From Bacilli bacterium (GTDB lineage Bacteria > Bacillota_I > Bacilli_A > RF39 > UBA660), in contig JAGAIS010000001.1 of assembly GCA_017626405.1 (NCBI GenBank), positions 1 to 64,000 of the forward strand: a stretch of DNA of 64,000 nt. The letters are read 5' to 3'. The translations under genes were made by a program, and so were the position numbers. The notes beneath the pieces are model-generated. The model had not been told where the DNA came from and did no database searches. It saw nothing but the letters and a program-made list of their open reading frames with translations. Below, one piece after another: positions 37,231 through 46,859 of the stretch; the first letter of the stretch is position 1, and every line of letters begins with the position of its first letter.

Positions 37231-38292
37231 CCACATATCCGTTAAATTTCCATCTTCAATATAAAACTCATCCATATCTATTATATATGTCCATTTTTTA
37301 GATAGGTCTTTTTTATTTTGAACTAATACATGTAAGTCTTCATCTAATGCTTCGGCTATATATATGGTATCTCCATTAATTCCAATAATGATTCCAATAT
37401 GACCATATCTACTCATTAAATTTCCAACTTTGATGCCATCATTATTTTTTATAGCTTGATTAATATCGATTTTCTTGCCCAAATCATCCATATCGGTTTT
37501 TAGTTCGGTAATACCAGCTCCTCCATCTCCAGGCGAATATCCAGCATTTAGAAGGGCCCATGAGACAAAACCAGAACAATCAAGACCATTTGCAAGCGTT
37601 CTCTTCTCTACTCCATTATAAAGATCACATCCCCAAATAGCAGGTCCACGGTTTGATACAATTAAATCTTGCTTTTTACTCTCATGTAAATATAGGCCTT
37701 TATGGTAATATCTTCCCTCACCATCGCAGTAAGTTCGATTTCCCGCCGTTATTAATCTGCCGTTTTCTAAAAAGTAAGTTAAGCGGTATGGAAACTCAAG
37801 AGTCAAAAATCTTGCTGCCTCAACAGCTCCAGCTCGCGTTCTTATTCCCGCTTCTTTAATTCGATATTCAAGCAATTCGTCTAAAAGGTTAGATTCCTCT
37901 AAGGAATATCTATTACAAGTTAAAAAATCTTTTTCATTATTGAGTGTTGGCAAAGTAATTAAATCAGTAACAACAACTTCAACACTAGCTTTTGATTTAC
38001 CAATACTTGCATTAATTAGAGTTTTTCCTGCTGATACACCAGTAATAACTCCGTCATTAACAGTTGCAACTAATTCATCTTCACTTGACCAAGAAATATC
38101 TTTTTGATTGGAAGTTATTTCCTTTGACTCATTTATTGCTAAATATACTTTATTATAATTTAATTCTATTTTAACGCTACTTGTTGGCCTTAGTATATTT
38201 GTAGGTCTCATATGAGGATAATATATAGTTATAAACCATATTAATATAAAAACAAATATAACAAGTAAAAGAAAGCGAATTAATCTTTTCAT
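37228..38292 (-). CDS. NlpC/P60 cell-wall hydrolase with Big2 domain
   Basis: A 354-residue exported protein. An N-terminal membrane span (about 5-27) is followed by a bacterial Ig-like (Big2) domain at about 45-115 (WSSEDELVATVNDGVITGVSAG-type pattern). The C-terminal ~130 residues are NlpC/P60 with the catalytic Cys in LDCSGFV and the His in GHIGIII. It should cleave peptidoglycan stem peptides outside the cell. The ATG at 38290-38292 has AGGTGAAT upstream. Its region between Big2 and NlpC has no clear name. Confidence 0.88.
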   Translation of the reverse strand: MKRLIRFLLLVIFVFILIWFITIYYPHMRPTNILRPTSSVKIELNYNKVYLAINESKEITSNQKDISWSSEDELVATVNDGVITGVSAGKTLINASIGKSKASVEVVVTDLITLPTLNNEKDFLTCNRYSLEESNLLDELLEYRIKEAGIRTRAGAVEAARFLTLEFPYRLTYFLENGRLITAGNRTYCDGEGRYYHKGLYLHESKKQDLIVSNRGPAIWGCDLYNGVEKRTLANGLDCSGFVSWALLNAGYSPGDGGAGITELKTDMDDLGKKIDINQAIKNNDGIKVGNLMSRYGHIGIIIGINGDTIYIAEALDEDLHVLVQNKKDLSKKWTYIIDMDEFYIEDGNLTDMW

Positions 38293-38331
38293 ATTATTCA
38301 CCTCAATAATTATATCATAAGCGACAAAATA

Positions 38332-38362
38332 AAAGAAGATTTATAAATTTAATCTTCTCTAT
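38332..38362 (-). terminator. Terminator after Fic gene
   Basis: Stem AGAAGATT / AATCTTCT followed by TTTATTTTG on the minus strand. Confidence 0.75.
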
Positions 38363-39492
38363 AATAATTTTTGTTCTAATGATAAATGTTTGTTTCTCTC
38401 ATCAATTTCTAATAATTTAGGATTTAATCCAAAAAAATTGTTTTCTTGATTATTAGTCTCTCTACCTTCAATTATTACTTCCTTTTCCAATAGCGGAATA
38501 ATAACCTCTCTTTTTATGTCATTTTTCTTCTTATGAGCATTTAGATGATTATAGAAAGAACAGAAGTCAAGATAAGTTAAATTGCTTTTCATAGATAGAA
38601 TATAATACAAAGTTTGAATCTCACCATCAGTTAGTTCATACATTGCATTATCGGAAATCATTTCTATTGTATATTCTTTCTCTAACTCAAATAAAGTATT
38701 TTTTAACATATAGTTTAGGAAATATGTTACATTGTGGAATTTTCTTCCATCTCTAATTACGGTATAATATTTATTTTTATCCAATTGAATAGCTCTATTA
38801 AATATAATATATGGATATGCTTCATTATTTATCAAATACCACATAGCTGTAGTTCTTGCAGTTCTACCATTTATGTCATAGTATGGGTGCAAATAAACAA
38901 AGAAGAAATGAGCGATTTGAGATCTAATAAAGTAATCTGTCATACAACTAAAATTATTATTACTATTTAAATATTCTAATAAGATGTTCATTCTTTCCTC
39001 TAATAAAGAAGCATCTACTCCCATATCAGGTTCTTTACTAAGCACTGATGAAAAGAATATATAAACCGGATCTAATCGGTAGTATTCACCCATATTAGAT
39101 AAATCTTCCTTGCTTAAAAGTCCATCAGATAATATTCTATATAATTCTCTTAAATTATCCTTATTAATCTCTTTATCTTGTAAAATGTATTTATATCCAC
39201 GATACATATTGAGAACTCTTTTTCTCTGTTCTTCATTTAGACAACTAGATGGATGTTTAATAATACTTTTAACTAAAGATATATCATCATAATAACCTTC
39301 TATAGTATTATTAGATTTTATCTCTTGACCAAATAGTACTCTTTTAGAGAAATCTTTATTATTCATATTATTAGTTGTTTCTAGCAATCTTTCCAATTCT
39401 TCTTTTTGTGGATTTAGATCATTCTCAATTAAAAATAATGAACCAGTATCTAATGGCAATGGTAAATAAGTTCTACTTTTTATAACTCTCAT
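38359..39492 (-). CDS. Fic-domain protein (putative AMP transferase)
   Basis: A 377-residue protein. The Fic motif HPYYDINGRTAR (consensus HxFx[D/E]GNGRxxR) lies near residue 218, with the His and the Arg residues kept but Ile in place of the first Gly. An N-terminal helical region with NTIEGYYDD may be the inhibitory or target helix. The C-terminal ~90 residues look like a winged helix. Fic enzymes transfer AMP from ATP to target proteins. The substrate here is unknown. The ATG at 39490-39492 has AAGGGGTG upstream. Confidence 0.85.
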   Translation of the reverse strand: MRVIKSRTYLPLPLDTGSLFLIENDLNPQKEELERLLETTNNMNNKDFSKRVLFGQEIKSNNTIEGYYDDISLVKSIIKHPSSCLNEEQRKRVLNMYRGYKYILQDKEINKDNLRELYRILSDGLLSKEDLSNMGEYYRLDPVYIFFSSVLSKEPDMGVDASLLEERMNILLEYLNSNNNFSCMTDYFIRSQIAHFFFVYLHPYYDINGRTARTTAMWYLINNEAYPYIIFNRAIQLDKNKYYTVIRDGRKFHNVTYFLNYMLKNTLFELEKEYTIEMISDNAMYELTDGEIQTLYYILSMKSNLTYLDFCSFYNHLNAHKKKNDIKREVIIPLLEKEVIIEGRETNNQENNFFGLNPKLLEIDERNKHLSLEQKLL

Positions 39493-39546
39493 ACAAAACA
39501 CCCCTTAAATTTGTTGACTATTCTATCATTTTTTTAAGATTTTTGC

Positions 39547-39580
39547 AAATTAAAAGATTCAAAGTAACTTGAATCTTATC
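39547..39580 (-). terminator. Terminator after 39579 gene
   Basis: Stem AAGATTCAAG / TTGAATCTT (with a GTTACT loop) followed by TTAATTT on the minus strand. Confidence 0.7.
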
Positions 39581-40247
39581 ATAAGTTTTTATTTTTAGTT
39601 TTTAATTCATCTAAGGTAAATTCTTCATTCTTGCGAATAGAATAATTAATACCATATTTTTCCAATATACTAATTGTATCAGAAACAGATAAATTACCTT
39701 CAGAACCTTGAGAGACAAGTAATATAATCTTATTTGATGAAATTAGGGCTCCCATAAATGACCTTCCATCAACTGAATAGCGAACTCTTTCCCTACTTGT
39801 TAGATATCCTAATTCTATATCTGATGGAAGTTCTGGATAATAATCAAAGTTTATATCTCCACATTCAATGGAATCTTTTAAGGCATCTTCTAGAACATAT
39901 GACTCTCTTGCCATCCATATCGGCATAATTAAGTTGTCATCATTATAGTCTGTTATGCTAGGTTCAAAAGTTATCTCTGTATATCTTATACCTTTACTAT
40001 CCAAGTATTCACAGATGTCTTGTTTAGTAACTGGACCCTTACGCATAAACATAGCTAAGAAGTCATTTTGATCACTTACAACAATTTTATCAAATTCGCG
40101 CGATTTAACTAATTCATTACCGACATTAAACTCACATACTAAGTTTGTGTATATTATTACATCTCCATCTTTCTTTATTTGATCAAGGGCAGTATACATT
40201 TCACTCTTATCTGATTGAATTGCCCATACATCTAAGTTACTATTCAT
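39579..40247 (-). CDS. Hypothetical protein
   Basis: A 222-residue soluble acidic protein with GGAGAA before its ATG. It has alternating beta/helix predictions, for example DVIIYTNLVCEFNVG and KIILLVSQGSEGNLS. No family recognised. It follows the 40260 gene by 12 nt on the same strand, so the two form an operon. Confidence 0.7.
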   Translation of the reverse strand: MNSNLDVWAIQSDKSEMYTALDQIKKDGDVIIYTNLVCEFNVGNELVKSREFDKIVVSDQNDFLAMFMRKGPVTKQDICEYLDSKGIRYTEITFEPSITDYNDDNLIMPIWMARESYVLEDALKDSIECGDINFDYYPELPSDIELGYLTSRERVRYSVDGRSFMGALISSNKIILLVSQGSEGNLSVSDTISILEKYGINYSIRKNEEFTLDELKTKNKNL

Positions 40248-40259
40248 GTTTATTCTCCT

Positions 40260-41117
40260 TTAAAGTTTATTTATCTTGATAATATTTATATCATTGTTTT
40301 TAAATTTATACTTTTGATATATTTTGGCATTACTTTCAAATAATAAAACTAGATTGCCAAATTTATCAAATGTAATCTGTTCTAACATAGGTGGCATCTT
40401 AACTTTGTGTAATACTTTTTTAGTTTCATAATCTACAATTCTGATACTCGATTTATTAATACCGTATGAAGAACTAATAAACATAAGTGTTTTAGAATCA
40501 TAATCTTTAAAAGTAATACCTTGAACAAAGGAAAAAAAGTCTATTTCATTTCTTGAATCAAAATTAATATTTCCCTCTTCATTCAATTCATATGATAACA
40601 TTTTACTACTCTTACCTATATTGAAATTCCCCATATATAACCTATTAGAATAATATGTTATATATCCAACAGCATTAAATCCAGCAATGTTAATAAGTCC
40701 CGGTATTTTAACTTTTTTATATTTTGCACTAACATTATTACTGTTTAATATATGATTGTAGTCATAACAACTAATAGTTCCACTTCTATCTGTTATCCAA
40801 ATATTATCATTAATGCTATCATAACAAATTCCACCAACATGTGCTTTATTATCTAACATTGTCGTATGTATTATTCTTCCATTTTTAATAATACACACTT
40901 TTGAATTTAGTTCATGATTAGAATCATACATAGTTACTAGCAAGTAATCATCTATAGAACATATTCCTTGAGGAACATAGTTATCATTAATATTTAAATT
41001 GATATTAGAATTTGTATCTCTCAATAGTTCATTATTAAATATCTTACTAGACCTATAAAAATAAAAATTAAATATTGAATATATAAATGTCCATATTTTT
41101 TTAAAAAACATTCTCAT
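40260..41117 (-). CDS. Predicted beta-propeller protein, membrane-anchored
   Basis: A 285-residue protein. A basic N-terminus with a hydrophobic stretch (about 5-22) may be a membrane anchor or signal. The rest shows repeated strands such as GICSIDDYLLVTMYD, GGICYDSINDNIWITD and QGITFKDYDSKTLMFI, the pattern of a four- to six-bladed propeller. The ATG at 41115-41117 is one of several close candidates; the SD (AAGTGATG) is weak. Ligand or partner unknown. Confidence 0.65.
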   Translation of the reverse strand: MRMFFKKIWTFIYSIFNFYFYRSSKIFNNELLRDTNSNINLNINDNYVPQGICSIDDYLLVTMYDSNHELNSKVCIIKNGRIIHTTMLDNKAHVGGICYDSINDNIWITDRSGTISCYDYNHILNSNNVSAKYKKVKIPGLINIAGFNAVGYITYYSNRLYMGNFNIGKSSKMLSYELNEEGNINFDSRNEIDFFSFVQGITFKDYDSKTLMFISSSYGINKSSIRIVDYETKKVLHKVKMPPMLEQITFDKFGNLVLLFESNAKIYQKYKFKNNDINIIKINKL

Positions 41118-41152
41118 AATCATCACTTAATTATATTATACCATATAATATT

Positions 41153-41180
41153 TTGACTAATTTATAAAATATGTTAAAAT
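41153..41180 (+). promoter_or_regulatory. Promoter for 41208 gene
   Basis: TTGACT (41153-41158) and TAAAAT (41175-41180), 16-nt spacer, then GAAGGGGG SD before the ATG. Confidence 0.7.
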
Positions 41181-41207
41181 ATAAAAATTAAATGAAGGGG
41201 GTTCTTT

Positions 41208-41831
41208 ATGGAATTAGAGAACAAAGATATATGTTCAAAGTGTGGAGGTCTATGTTGTAAACAAACTGGATGTTATTACTCAGCTGATGATTTAAAAGTA
41301 GTAAGTTCAAAAAGTGTTAAAGACTTACTAGATAAAGGTTATACTTGTATAAGCTCTGATGTCTTTTTAATGAGAGAAGATCCAATATTATTGTCATTAA
41401 GATCAAGAAACAAAAATGCCAGTAAAATAGATTTAGTTTCCTATTCTAGATATTGTACTGCTCTTAGTCCTACAGGTTGTATTTATAGTCTTGAAAATAG
41501 ACCTAGTGGTGGTAAATATTTAATCCCAAATAAAGATGGCGATTGTGATTATTATAAGGTTACTCTAATTGATATAATAGAATCTTGGGAACCATATCAG
41601 CAAATGCTAAGAAGTGTATGTGAAAGCGTTAGTGGAATTCCATTTGATGAACTAATTAGAATACAGGCACAAGATTACTTTGAATATATTTATCAACATC
41701 AAATGTATGACCACAATAATCTTACTGAATATCGAATTCTATTTCCTGAAGAAAATGATAGGGCATTAAAAAAAGTATTTGGAATAAGTAAAAGTGACTC
41801 TTTAGAGGCTAGAATGGCGAAAATGTTCTAG
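41208..41831 (+). CDS. YkgJ-type cysteine-cluster protein
   Basis: A 207-residue protein with CSKCGGLCCKQTGCYY at residues 10-25 and two more Cys at about 85 and 93 (YCTAL, GCIY) followed by ENRPSGGKYLIP. This is the arrangement of the zinc/iron-chelating CxxCxxCC family (YkgJ-like), whose members bind a metal or Fe-S centre of unsettled function. It has its own promoter and terminator. Confidence 0.8.
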   Translation: MELENKDICSKCGGLCCKQTGCYYSADDLKVVSSKSVKDLLDKGYTCISSDVFLMREDPILLSLRSRNKNASKIDLVSYSRYCTALSPTGCIYSLENRPSGGKYLIPNKDGDCDYYKVTLIDIIESWEPYQQMLRSVCESVSGIPFDELIRIQAQDYFEYIYQHQMYDHNNLTEYRILFPEENDRALKKVFGISKSDSLEARMAKMF

Positions 41832-41841
41832 TCTTTTTTTT
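41809..41841 (+). terminator. Terminator after YkgJ-type gene
   Basis: Stem CTAGAA / TTCTAG overlapping the stop codon, followed by eight T. Confidence 0.7.
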
Positions 41842-41858
41842 GTTCAAATTCAAATTAC

Positions 41859-41898
41859 AAAAAAAGAACACTATTGATATTAAATTTATAATGTTCTT
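41859..41898 (-). terminator. Terminator after 977-residue protein
   Basis: Stem AAGAACATTAT / ATAGTGTTCTT with a minus-strand T run. Confidence 0.7.
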
Positions 41899-44819
41899 GT
41901 TCCTTCTTGATTTACATTTTCGTTTTCTTCTACTTGTAGTTCTTGAATTTCATCTAATTCATTTAATAAATCTATATAAGTAACATTCTCTTGTAATTCT
42001 TGATCGTGATTGAGTTCTTCAATTAGTTCAAGTGTATCATCTTTTTCTTCTTGTTGGTTATTTGTCTTTTCTTCATATAATTGTTTATTAATTTTGACTA
42101 GTGGAACACCTAAATATGCTGCTGCATCTATCTCCGAAGGAGATGGTTCTGTTCCTCTTATAAACACTCCCGTTGGATATATACTATTTCCATTTGAGTC
42201 CTCCCTATAAATAGTAAATTCATTATAATCTCCAGCATTTGTTTTTGTATTATTTATAGTTTCTGTCGTTGGTAAAAATTCTATTTTATTTTTATACATA
42301 CTAGTCAATTCTAGTGAATTATTATCTCCTTGTGAATATATATCTACAGAATTTGAAAATGCAAACTGGGAAGGTTTTATATCTGTAAAAAGTAGCGTTA
42401 CATGATTAATATCATCACATGCTTGTGAAACACACTTTATACTGTTTTCATTTAATCCCGAAAGGCATATATAAGTTCTTCCTTTTAATCTAGGATTAGT
42501 AAAATCTTTTATGGTTCCTCCTGATCCATATGCATTTAATACGTGTACAAACATCGTAAATTTCTCGCCTTCAAAGTCTATTAAGTCAACTTCTGAAGCA
42601 GGTATTTTTAAATCATCCACATCGTGTTCTTGAGTTTTATACTTACCCTTTTCTATTATCAAATTAGCAGATTCTTCTAATGTATCTAAATTAGTTACTG
42701 TACTAGCCAAATCATGCCCATAATATAATTTAATTCTTGACTCCAGTTCTTTAAACATGTTGCTTACTATAGTAAAGTTTCTACTACCCTTATAGTATTT
42801 TTCATTTAAAATAGTTGCAATTTTTCTTATCGATTCTGGATTTTCTATTTTAATTATTTTTTCCATTAGTTTTATTATTGGATACAATTGACTAAGTTCA
42901 TTTCTTACTTCATCGTCTTTGATTGTTCTTATTAATGATTTAATCTTTTCTGAACTAAATCTATACTCAATTATATCAGACATATTTGTTAAATCCATAT
43001 TTGTTAATAATTTAAATATTACATCTTTAATTTCTGTAATATCGTTACTATTTGTTATTACATCGTTATTTTTATTATATATTACTCTTTTATAGTTTCT
43101 TAACTCTTCAATGGTTTTGATATTATCTGCTACCATAATATTTCCATTTTCATAAAATGAATATAAAATATTAATATCTTCGATTGAAGGACTACTATTT
43201 ATTACGTTCATAGTTAGTTCATATAAATCAACTAAATTTCTTATTATGTGACTGAAAAATACAGTATTAAATTCTTTATCTCCACTATCTTTTTCTAATA
43301 ACTCATATATCTTTTTAGCATCAAATAATAAACCATTATCTACAACCTTATACATATAATTTCTATAATTATCATTATTGAATACATATTTCATGATTTT
43401 ATCTAATTCATTAGTCGTATAATAGTTATATATATTATTGAAATTAGGAGTATTATCTGCTAATTCAAGGATTTCAAATGAATTAAGATATGTTGATAAT
43501 GAACTGACTATATCTTGACTATATTCATTTAATCTAGATTTTACAACTTCAATTACTTCTTCGTTTGTCTTAATTTCATCAACACAATTTGCACTTATCT
43601 TTCCGCCGTTTTTTAAAATACTAGTTAAAAGCTCAGTATTGTGTATAAAACAAGGATTATATAGATTTTCATCTATACTTAAAATTTGAGATAGTTCTGC
43701 CATGTATTTTCTAGTATCTTCTTCATTGAAAAAACAATTTAATCCTAAAAAATTCTTTTTATCAATTAGATTTCTTTTAAAAGTATCACTTTTTGGAGCC
43801 TTACTTTTGGATAACTTATCTTCTATATAACCTCTTACAAAGATTGTTCTGGCTTTTGAATTATACGTATATAATTCAAACAATTCATTACAATAAGAAT
43901 CAAATACATCTTGAGAACAAGAACTTACTGCTTTACTAAAGTTTGATGGAATAATATTTCTTTCATATATAACTTTAAAGTAAAGTGACCAGAATTTATC
44001 TTTATAGCTTTGAAGAATTGTACTATCTCCATAATTTCTTGTTAAATTATCTATCACTATATTTTTATCTTGATTATTCTTTTCTTCGTTTATGTAGTAA
44101 TCTATAAGACTTTCATCAATCATAACATTTTGTGATGTAATTAATATAGAAGTTAATCTTTTTTGAATAGTTTCATTATTAGCTATTATTGGAATTTTAT
44201 ATATTTTGTCTTTATGTTTTAATAATAAATCATCGCTAATATGATTTGTATCTATTAAATAAAAAATTTCAGTATTAAATAAATAATCTATTATTTCACT
44301 ACTTTTAAGTCTTTCTTGACTTATTATAAATTTAATATCTATTCCTTTCTGTCTAAAGAATTCGATTGTATCTATTGGTAAATCTAATGAACACAAAAAA
44401 TCTAATACTCCATCATTAATCATCTTTTCATCATAATGGTTAATAATATAGTTTAATACTAGATTTTTATTTTCAATTTCTATTAAATTAGAATTTCCCC
44501 TTAGCATTGAATCTAGTCTATTATCAGTAAGAAATATTGGATATTTATTAAAAAATTCATAGTCACTACTAGATATATAGTTGCTAATTCTATCAATTTG
44601 TTCAGAATTCAAGTTTGATGGAATTCTATGTTCAAGTAGTTCTTGTTGTAAATCACTTGTTTCGTCTGTAATTGAGGACAATAAGTCTATGTATTCTTCA
44701 TCTGTTAGTGTTAATATTTCAGGCGCAATACCAACTATAAAATCATATAATGTTGTATATTCTCCTAGATCGTCATGATCTTTTAGATAATCTAATACCT
44801 TTTCTAAAATACTATTCAT
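41886..44819 (-). CDS. Large hypothetical protein (977 residues)
   Basis: The N-terminal ~700 residues look like irregular all-helical repeats. The C-terminal ~200 residues form a separate alpha/beta domain containing DLIDFEGEKFTMFVHVL, TYICLSGLNE, NEFTIYRED and GTEPSPSEIDAAAYLGVPLVKIN. I recall similar domains in proteins from uncultured gut Bacillota, but I can give no function. The last ~60 residues are Glu/Gln-rich. The ATG overlaps the 44812-44949 small gene by 8 nt. Confidence 0.75.
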   Translation of the reverse strand: MNSILEKVLDYLKDHDDLGEYTTLYDFIVGIAPEILTLTDEEYIDLLSSITDETSDLQQELLEHRIPSNLNSEQIDRISNYISSSDYEFFNKYPIFLTDNRLDSMLRGNSNLIEIENKNLVLNYIINHYDEKMINDGVLDFLCSLDLPIDTIEFFRQKGIDIKFIISQERLKSSEIIDYLFNTEIFYLIDTNHISDDLLLKHKDKIYKIPIIANNETIQKRLTSILITSQNVMIDESLIDYYINEEKNNQDKNIVIDNLTRNYGDSTILQSYKDKFWSLYFKVIYERNIIPSNFSKAVSSCSQDVFDSYCNELFELYTYNSKARTIFVRGYIEDKLSKSKAPKSDTFKRNLIDKKNFLGLNCFFNEEDTRKYMAELSQILSIDENLYNPCFIHNTELLTSILKNGGKISANCVDEIKTNEEVIEVVKSRLNEYSQDIVSSLSTYLNSFEILELADNTPNFNNIYNYYTTNELDKIMKYVFNNDNYRNYMYKVVDNGLLFDAKKIYELLEKDSGDKEFNTVFFSHIIRNLVDLYELTMNVINSSPSIEDINILYSFYENGNIMVADNIKTIEELRNYKRVIYNKNNDVITNSNDITEIKDVIFKLLTNMDLTNMSDIIEYRFSSEKIKSLIRTIKDDEVRNELSQLYPIIKLMEKIIKIENPESIRKIATILNEKYYKGSRNFTIVSNMFKELESRIKLYYGHDLASTVTNLDTLEESANLIIEKGKYKTQEHDVDDLKIPASEVDLIDFEGEKFTMFVHVLNAYGSGGTIKDFTNPRLKGRTYICLSGLNENSIKCVSQACDDINHVTLLFTDIKPSQFAFSNSVDIYSQGDNNSLELTSMYKNKIEFLPTTETINNTKTNAGDYNEFTIYREDSNGNSIYPTGVFIRGTEPSPSEIDAAAYLGVPLVKINKQLYEEKTNNQQEEKDDTLELIEELNHDQELQENVTYIDLLNELDEIQELQVEENENVNQEGTRTL

Positions 44820-44949
44820 CTTTTAACTTTATTAAAGTGTTAGAAATTTCATCTTTTTCTTCTGCGATTTCCGATACATTGACATCTTCTAATAAATCTT
44901 TTAAAGCTTCTAAAACTTCTTCCATATTTATACTTTCATTATTTTCCAT
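44812..44949 (-). CDS. Small acidic protein, 45 residues
   Basis: A short gene with a strong AAGGATG SD, an ATG at 44947-44949 and a TAG at 44812-44814. The product begins MENNESINMEEVLEALKDLL and is one acidic helix. It overlaps the start of the 977-residue gene by 8 nt, so it is translationally coupled and likely real. It could be a folding partner or regulator of the large protein. Confidence 0.6.
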   Translation of the reverse strand: MENNESINMEEVLEALKDLLEDVNVSEIAEEKDEISNTLIKLKDE

Positions 44950-45007
44950 ATACAACATCCTTTATACTAAAATTATAACATAGCAAAATTTGTTTTACAT
45001 TATATTT

Positions 45008-46114
45008 CTATCTTATATTTATTGAATTGATTACTTCATTATCTAAAACTGATTCTTTTTTATTTGTTATTGTATATGTAATAAATTCATCTGCTTCATA
45101 AGGATATGATGAAATAGATATATCTCCAATATATTGTTCAACTCTTCGAAATGTTCTAATAAACTTTTCAGTTAAATTTGTTTGAATAGCATAATTTCTC
45201 TCTTGTAATTCTTTTTTTCTTTCTTCAGTTGATGCTAAAGAAGATGCATTTTCTCTTGATATATATCTTATCGGTAAATATGGTACTCCTTTTATCTTAT
45301 CTACTTTATCTTTGATTAAGTTAATAAATATAAATAGAGATAAAACAGAACTCACTGAGACATCAGTAATATTTTCTGGATAGTAGTCACTTATTCCATT
45401 CTTATAATCTTCAAATTCTGAAGATTCAATATCTGATATACCTTTATTTAATTTATATAGTTTTCTAGATATGTTTTTCTTAAATTTTAATAGATCTTTA
45501 TCTAATACTTTATCAATATTCTCTTTATTTAAAATACTATAAATATAACATATCGTTTCTCCATTCTCATAGCTAATACCATAAGATATTTCAGGTAATA
45601 TAAATAGTAGATTTGGATTTTCTTTATTTATTATTGATAATTCTACTTTGAAAGGAGATTCCATCATAATAGATTGCTTGGTATTCTTTATGCATAATTG
45701 ATTATCACTAAATATACCATCCATACTATATGATATACCTTCATTATAATTTGACAAAGTTGTATCTCTTAAAAAATTTATATACTTATCAATATAATTT
45801 ATTGGTCTTTTAAAATCTTCTGTAGTTGCATTTGCAAATAAATACAAGATTAAAAATTTTATGTAATCTTTAGAACTATCTTGTCTTATAGTTTTCCTTT
45901 TTAACTCTAATTCTAATAATATATATTCTTTAAGTTTTTCTATAAATAAATCTAAATTATCAATATATAATTCAACATTATTATCTTTATTATATTCTAC
46001 TAATTCATCATTTATATTAGTATTAAAACCAACATAATATTCTTCATCAGAAATTAATATTTTTCCGTTTTTAGCTTCACTTATCAATTCATAGAATATC
46101 TCTTTTATATTCAT
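45008..46114 (-). CDS. Hypothetical protein
   Basis: A 368-residue protein, Asn/Ile/Lys/Glu-rich with mixed helix and strand. The ATG is preceded by AGGTGATATAGT. No membrane span or catalytic motif was seen. It is upstream of the 45-residue and 977-residue genes on the same strand, with a ~60-nt gap, so these three probably form one unit. Confidence 0.7.
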   Translation of the reverse strand: MNIKEIFYELISEAKNGKILISDEEYYVGFNTNINDELVEYNKDNNVELYIDNLDLFIEKLKEYILLELELKRKTIRQDSSKDYIKFLILYLFANATTEDFKRPINYIDKYINFLRDTTLSNYNEGISYSMDGIFSDNQLCIKNTKQSIMMESPFKVELSIINKENPNLLFILPEISYGISYENGETICYIYSILNKENIDKVLDKDLLKFKKNISRKLYKLNKGISDIESSEFEDYKNGISDYYPENITDVSVSSVLSLFIFINLIKDKVDKIKGVPYLPIRYISRENASSLASTEERKKELQERNYAIQTNLTEKFIRTFRRVEQYIGDISISSYPYEADEFITYTITNKKESVLDNEVINSINIR

Positions 46115-46242
46115 ACTATATCACCTTAAACCCAATTATCTAATAGATTGTTAATAACTTATTATTTATTAACTTTCTTATATATAATTATAACATTTAT
46201 AATATAGGTAGTAAATTTACTTTTTTATATCTAAATTTATTA

Positions 46243-46273
46243 CAAAAAAGGAGAACTAATATTTAAGTTCTCT
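46243..46273 (-). terminator. Terminator after 46423 gene region
   Basis: Stem AGAGAACT / AGTTCTCC-type (GAGAACT / AGTTCTC) followed by TTTTTT on the minus strand. Confidence 0.75.
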
Positions 46274-46422
46274 TAGATTTGTATATCCTTGTCCCTAAGT
46301 CTTAAAGATTTTAACAATCTTTCATTAAGTTTTTGTCTTGTTAATTGTTCGTCTAGTGCTAATACACTACTTTTGTATCGTACTTTTTGCTTTGTGGTGT
46401 TGATACTTTTATTATTGGCTTT

Positions 46423-46791
46423 TTATTTTCCATTTATATCACTTCTTTTCTTTATATTTGATAAGATTTCACCTATTTGAAATATAGAATAAGAGATTCC
46501 ATTCATATTAAATTTATCTTCATAATCAGCTAAACATAATTCTAACTCGGAAATAATAGATTCAACTTTTTTATATTTGATAATAATATTTTCATATTTT
46601 TTTCTCTTATAATAATCTTCCCATAGTTTTATTTCTTCGTATACACAATTAATATATGTTATTACTTCAGTTTTAGATAATTCTAAATACTTCTTATCTT
46701 CCAAATTATTTACTTCTTTTTTGTCTTTCTCTAAGTTATCTAATATATATTTTAAATTGCTTAAAAATGAATTATTTACACCTTCATCCAT
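46423..46791 (-). CDS. Hypothetical protein, possibly cut short by a stop codon
   Basis: A 122-residue helical, charged protein with no known domain. After its TAA stop the same frame stays open for 49 more codons to 46273, ending in a Lys/Leu/Arg-rich helix, and the terminator lies only after that. So the gene may be an original ~170-residue one with a nonsense change. Alternatively, an ATG at 46431-46433 in another frame gives only 24 codons. Function unknown. Confidence 0.55.
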   Translation of the reverse strand: MDEGVNNSFLSNLKYILDNLEKDKKEVNNLEDKKYLELSKTEVITYINCVYEEIKLWEDYYKRKKYENIIIKYKKVESIISELELCLADYEDKFNMNGISYSIFQIGEILSNIKKRSDINGK

Positions 46792-46859
46792 AGTCCACCT
46801 TCTTAATCAATATTATAAAATATTATAAAATATTAAACAAATTAATCAATTATTTAATA

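Noticed and set aside
46431-46433. ATG at the end of the 46423 gene as start of a second small gene
   Set aside because: The frame closes after 24 codons; the longer open stretch is in the frame of the 46423 gene itself.
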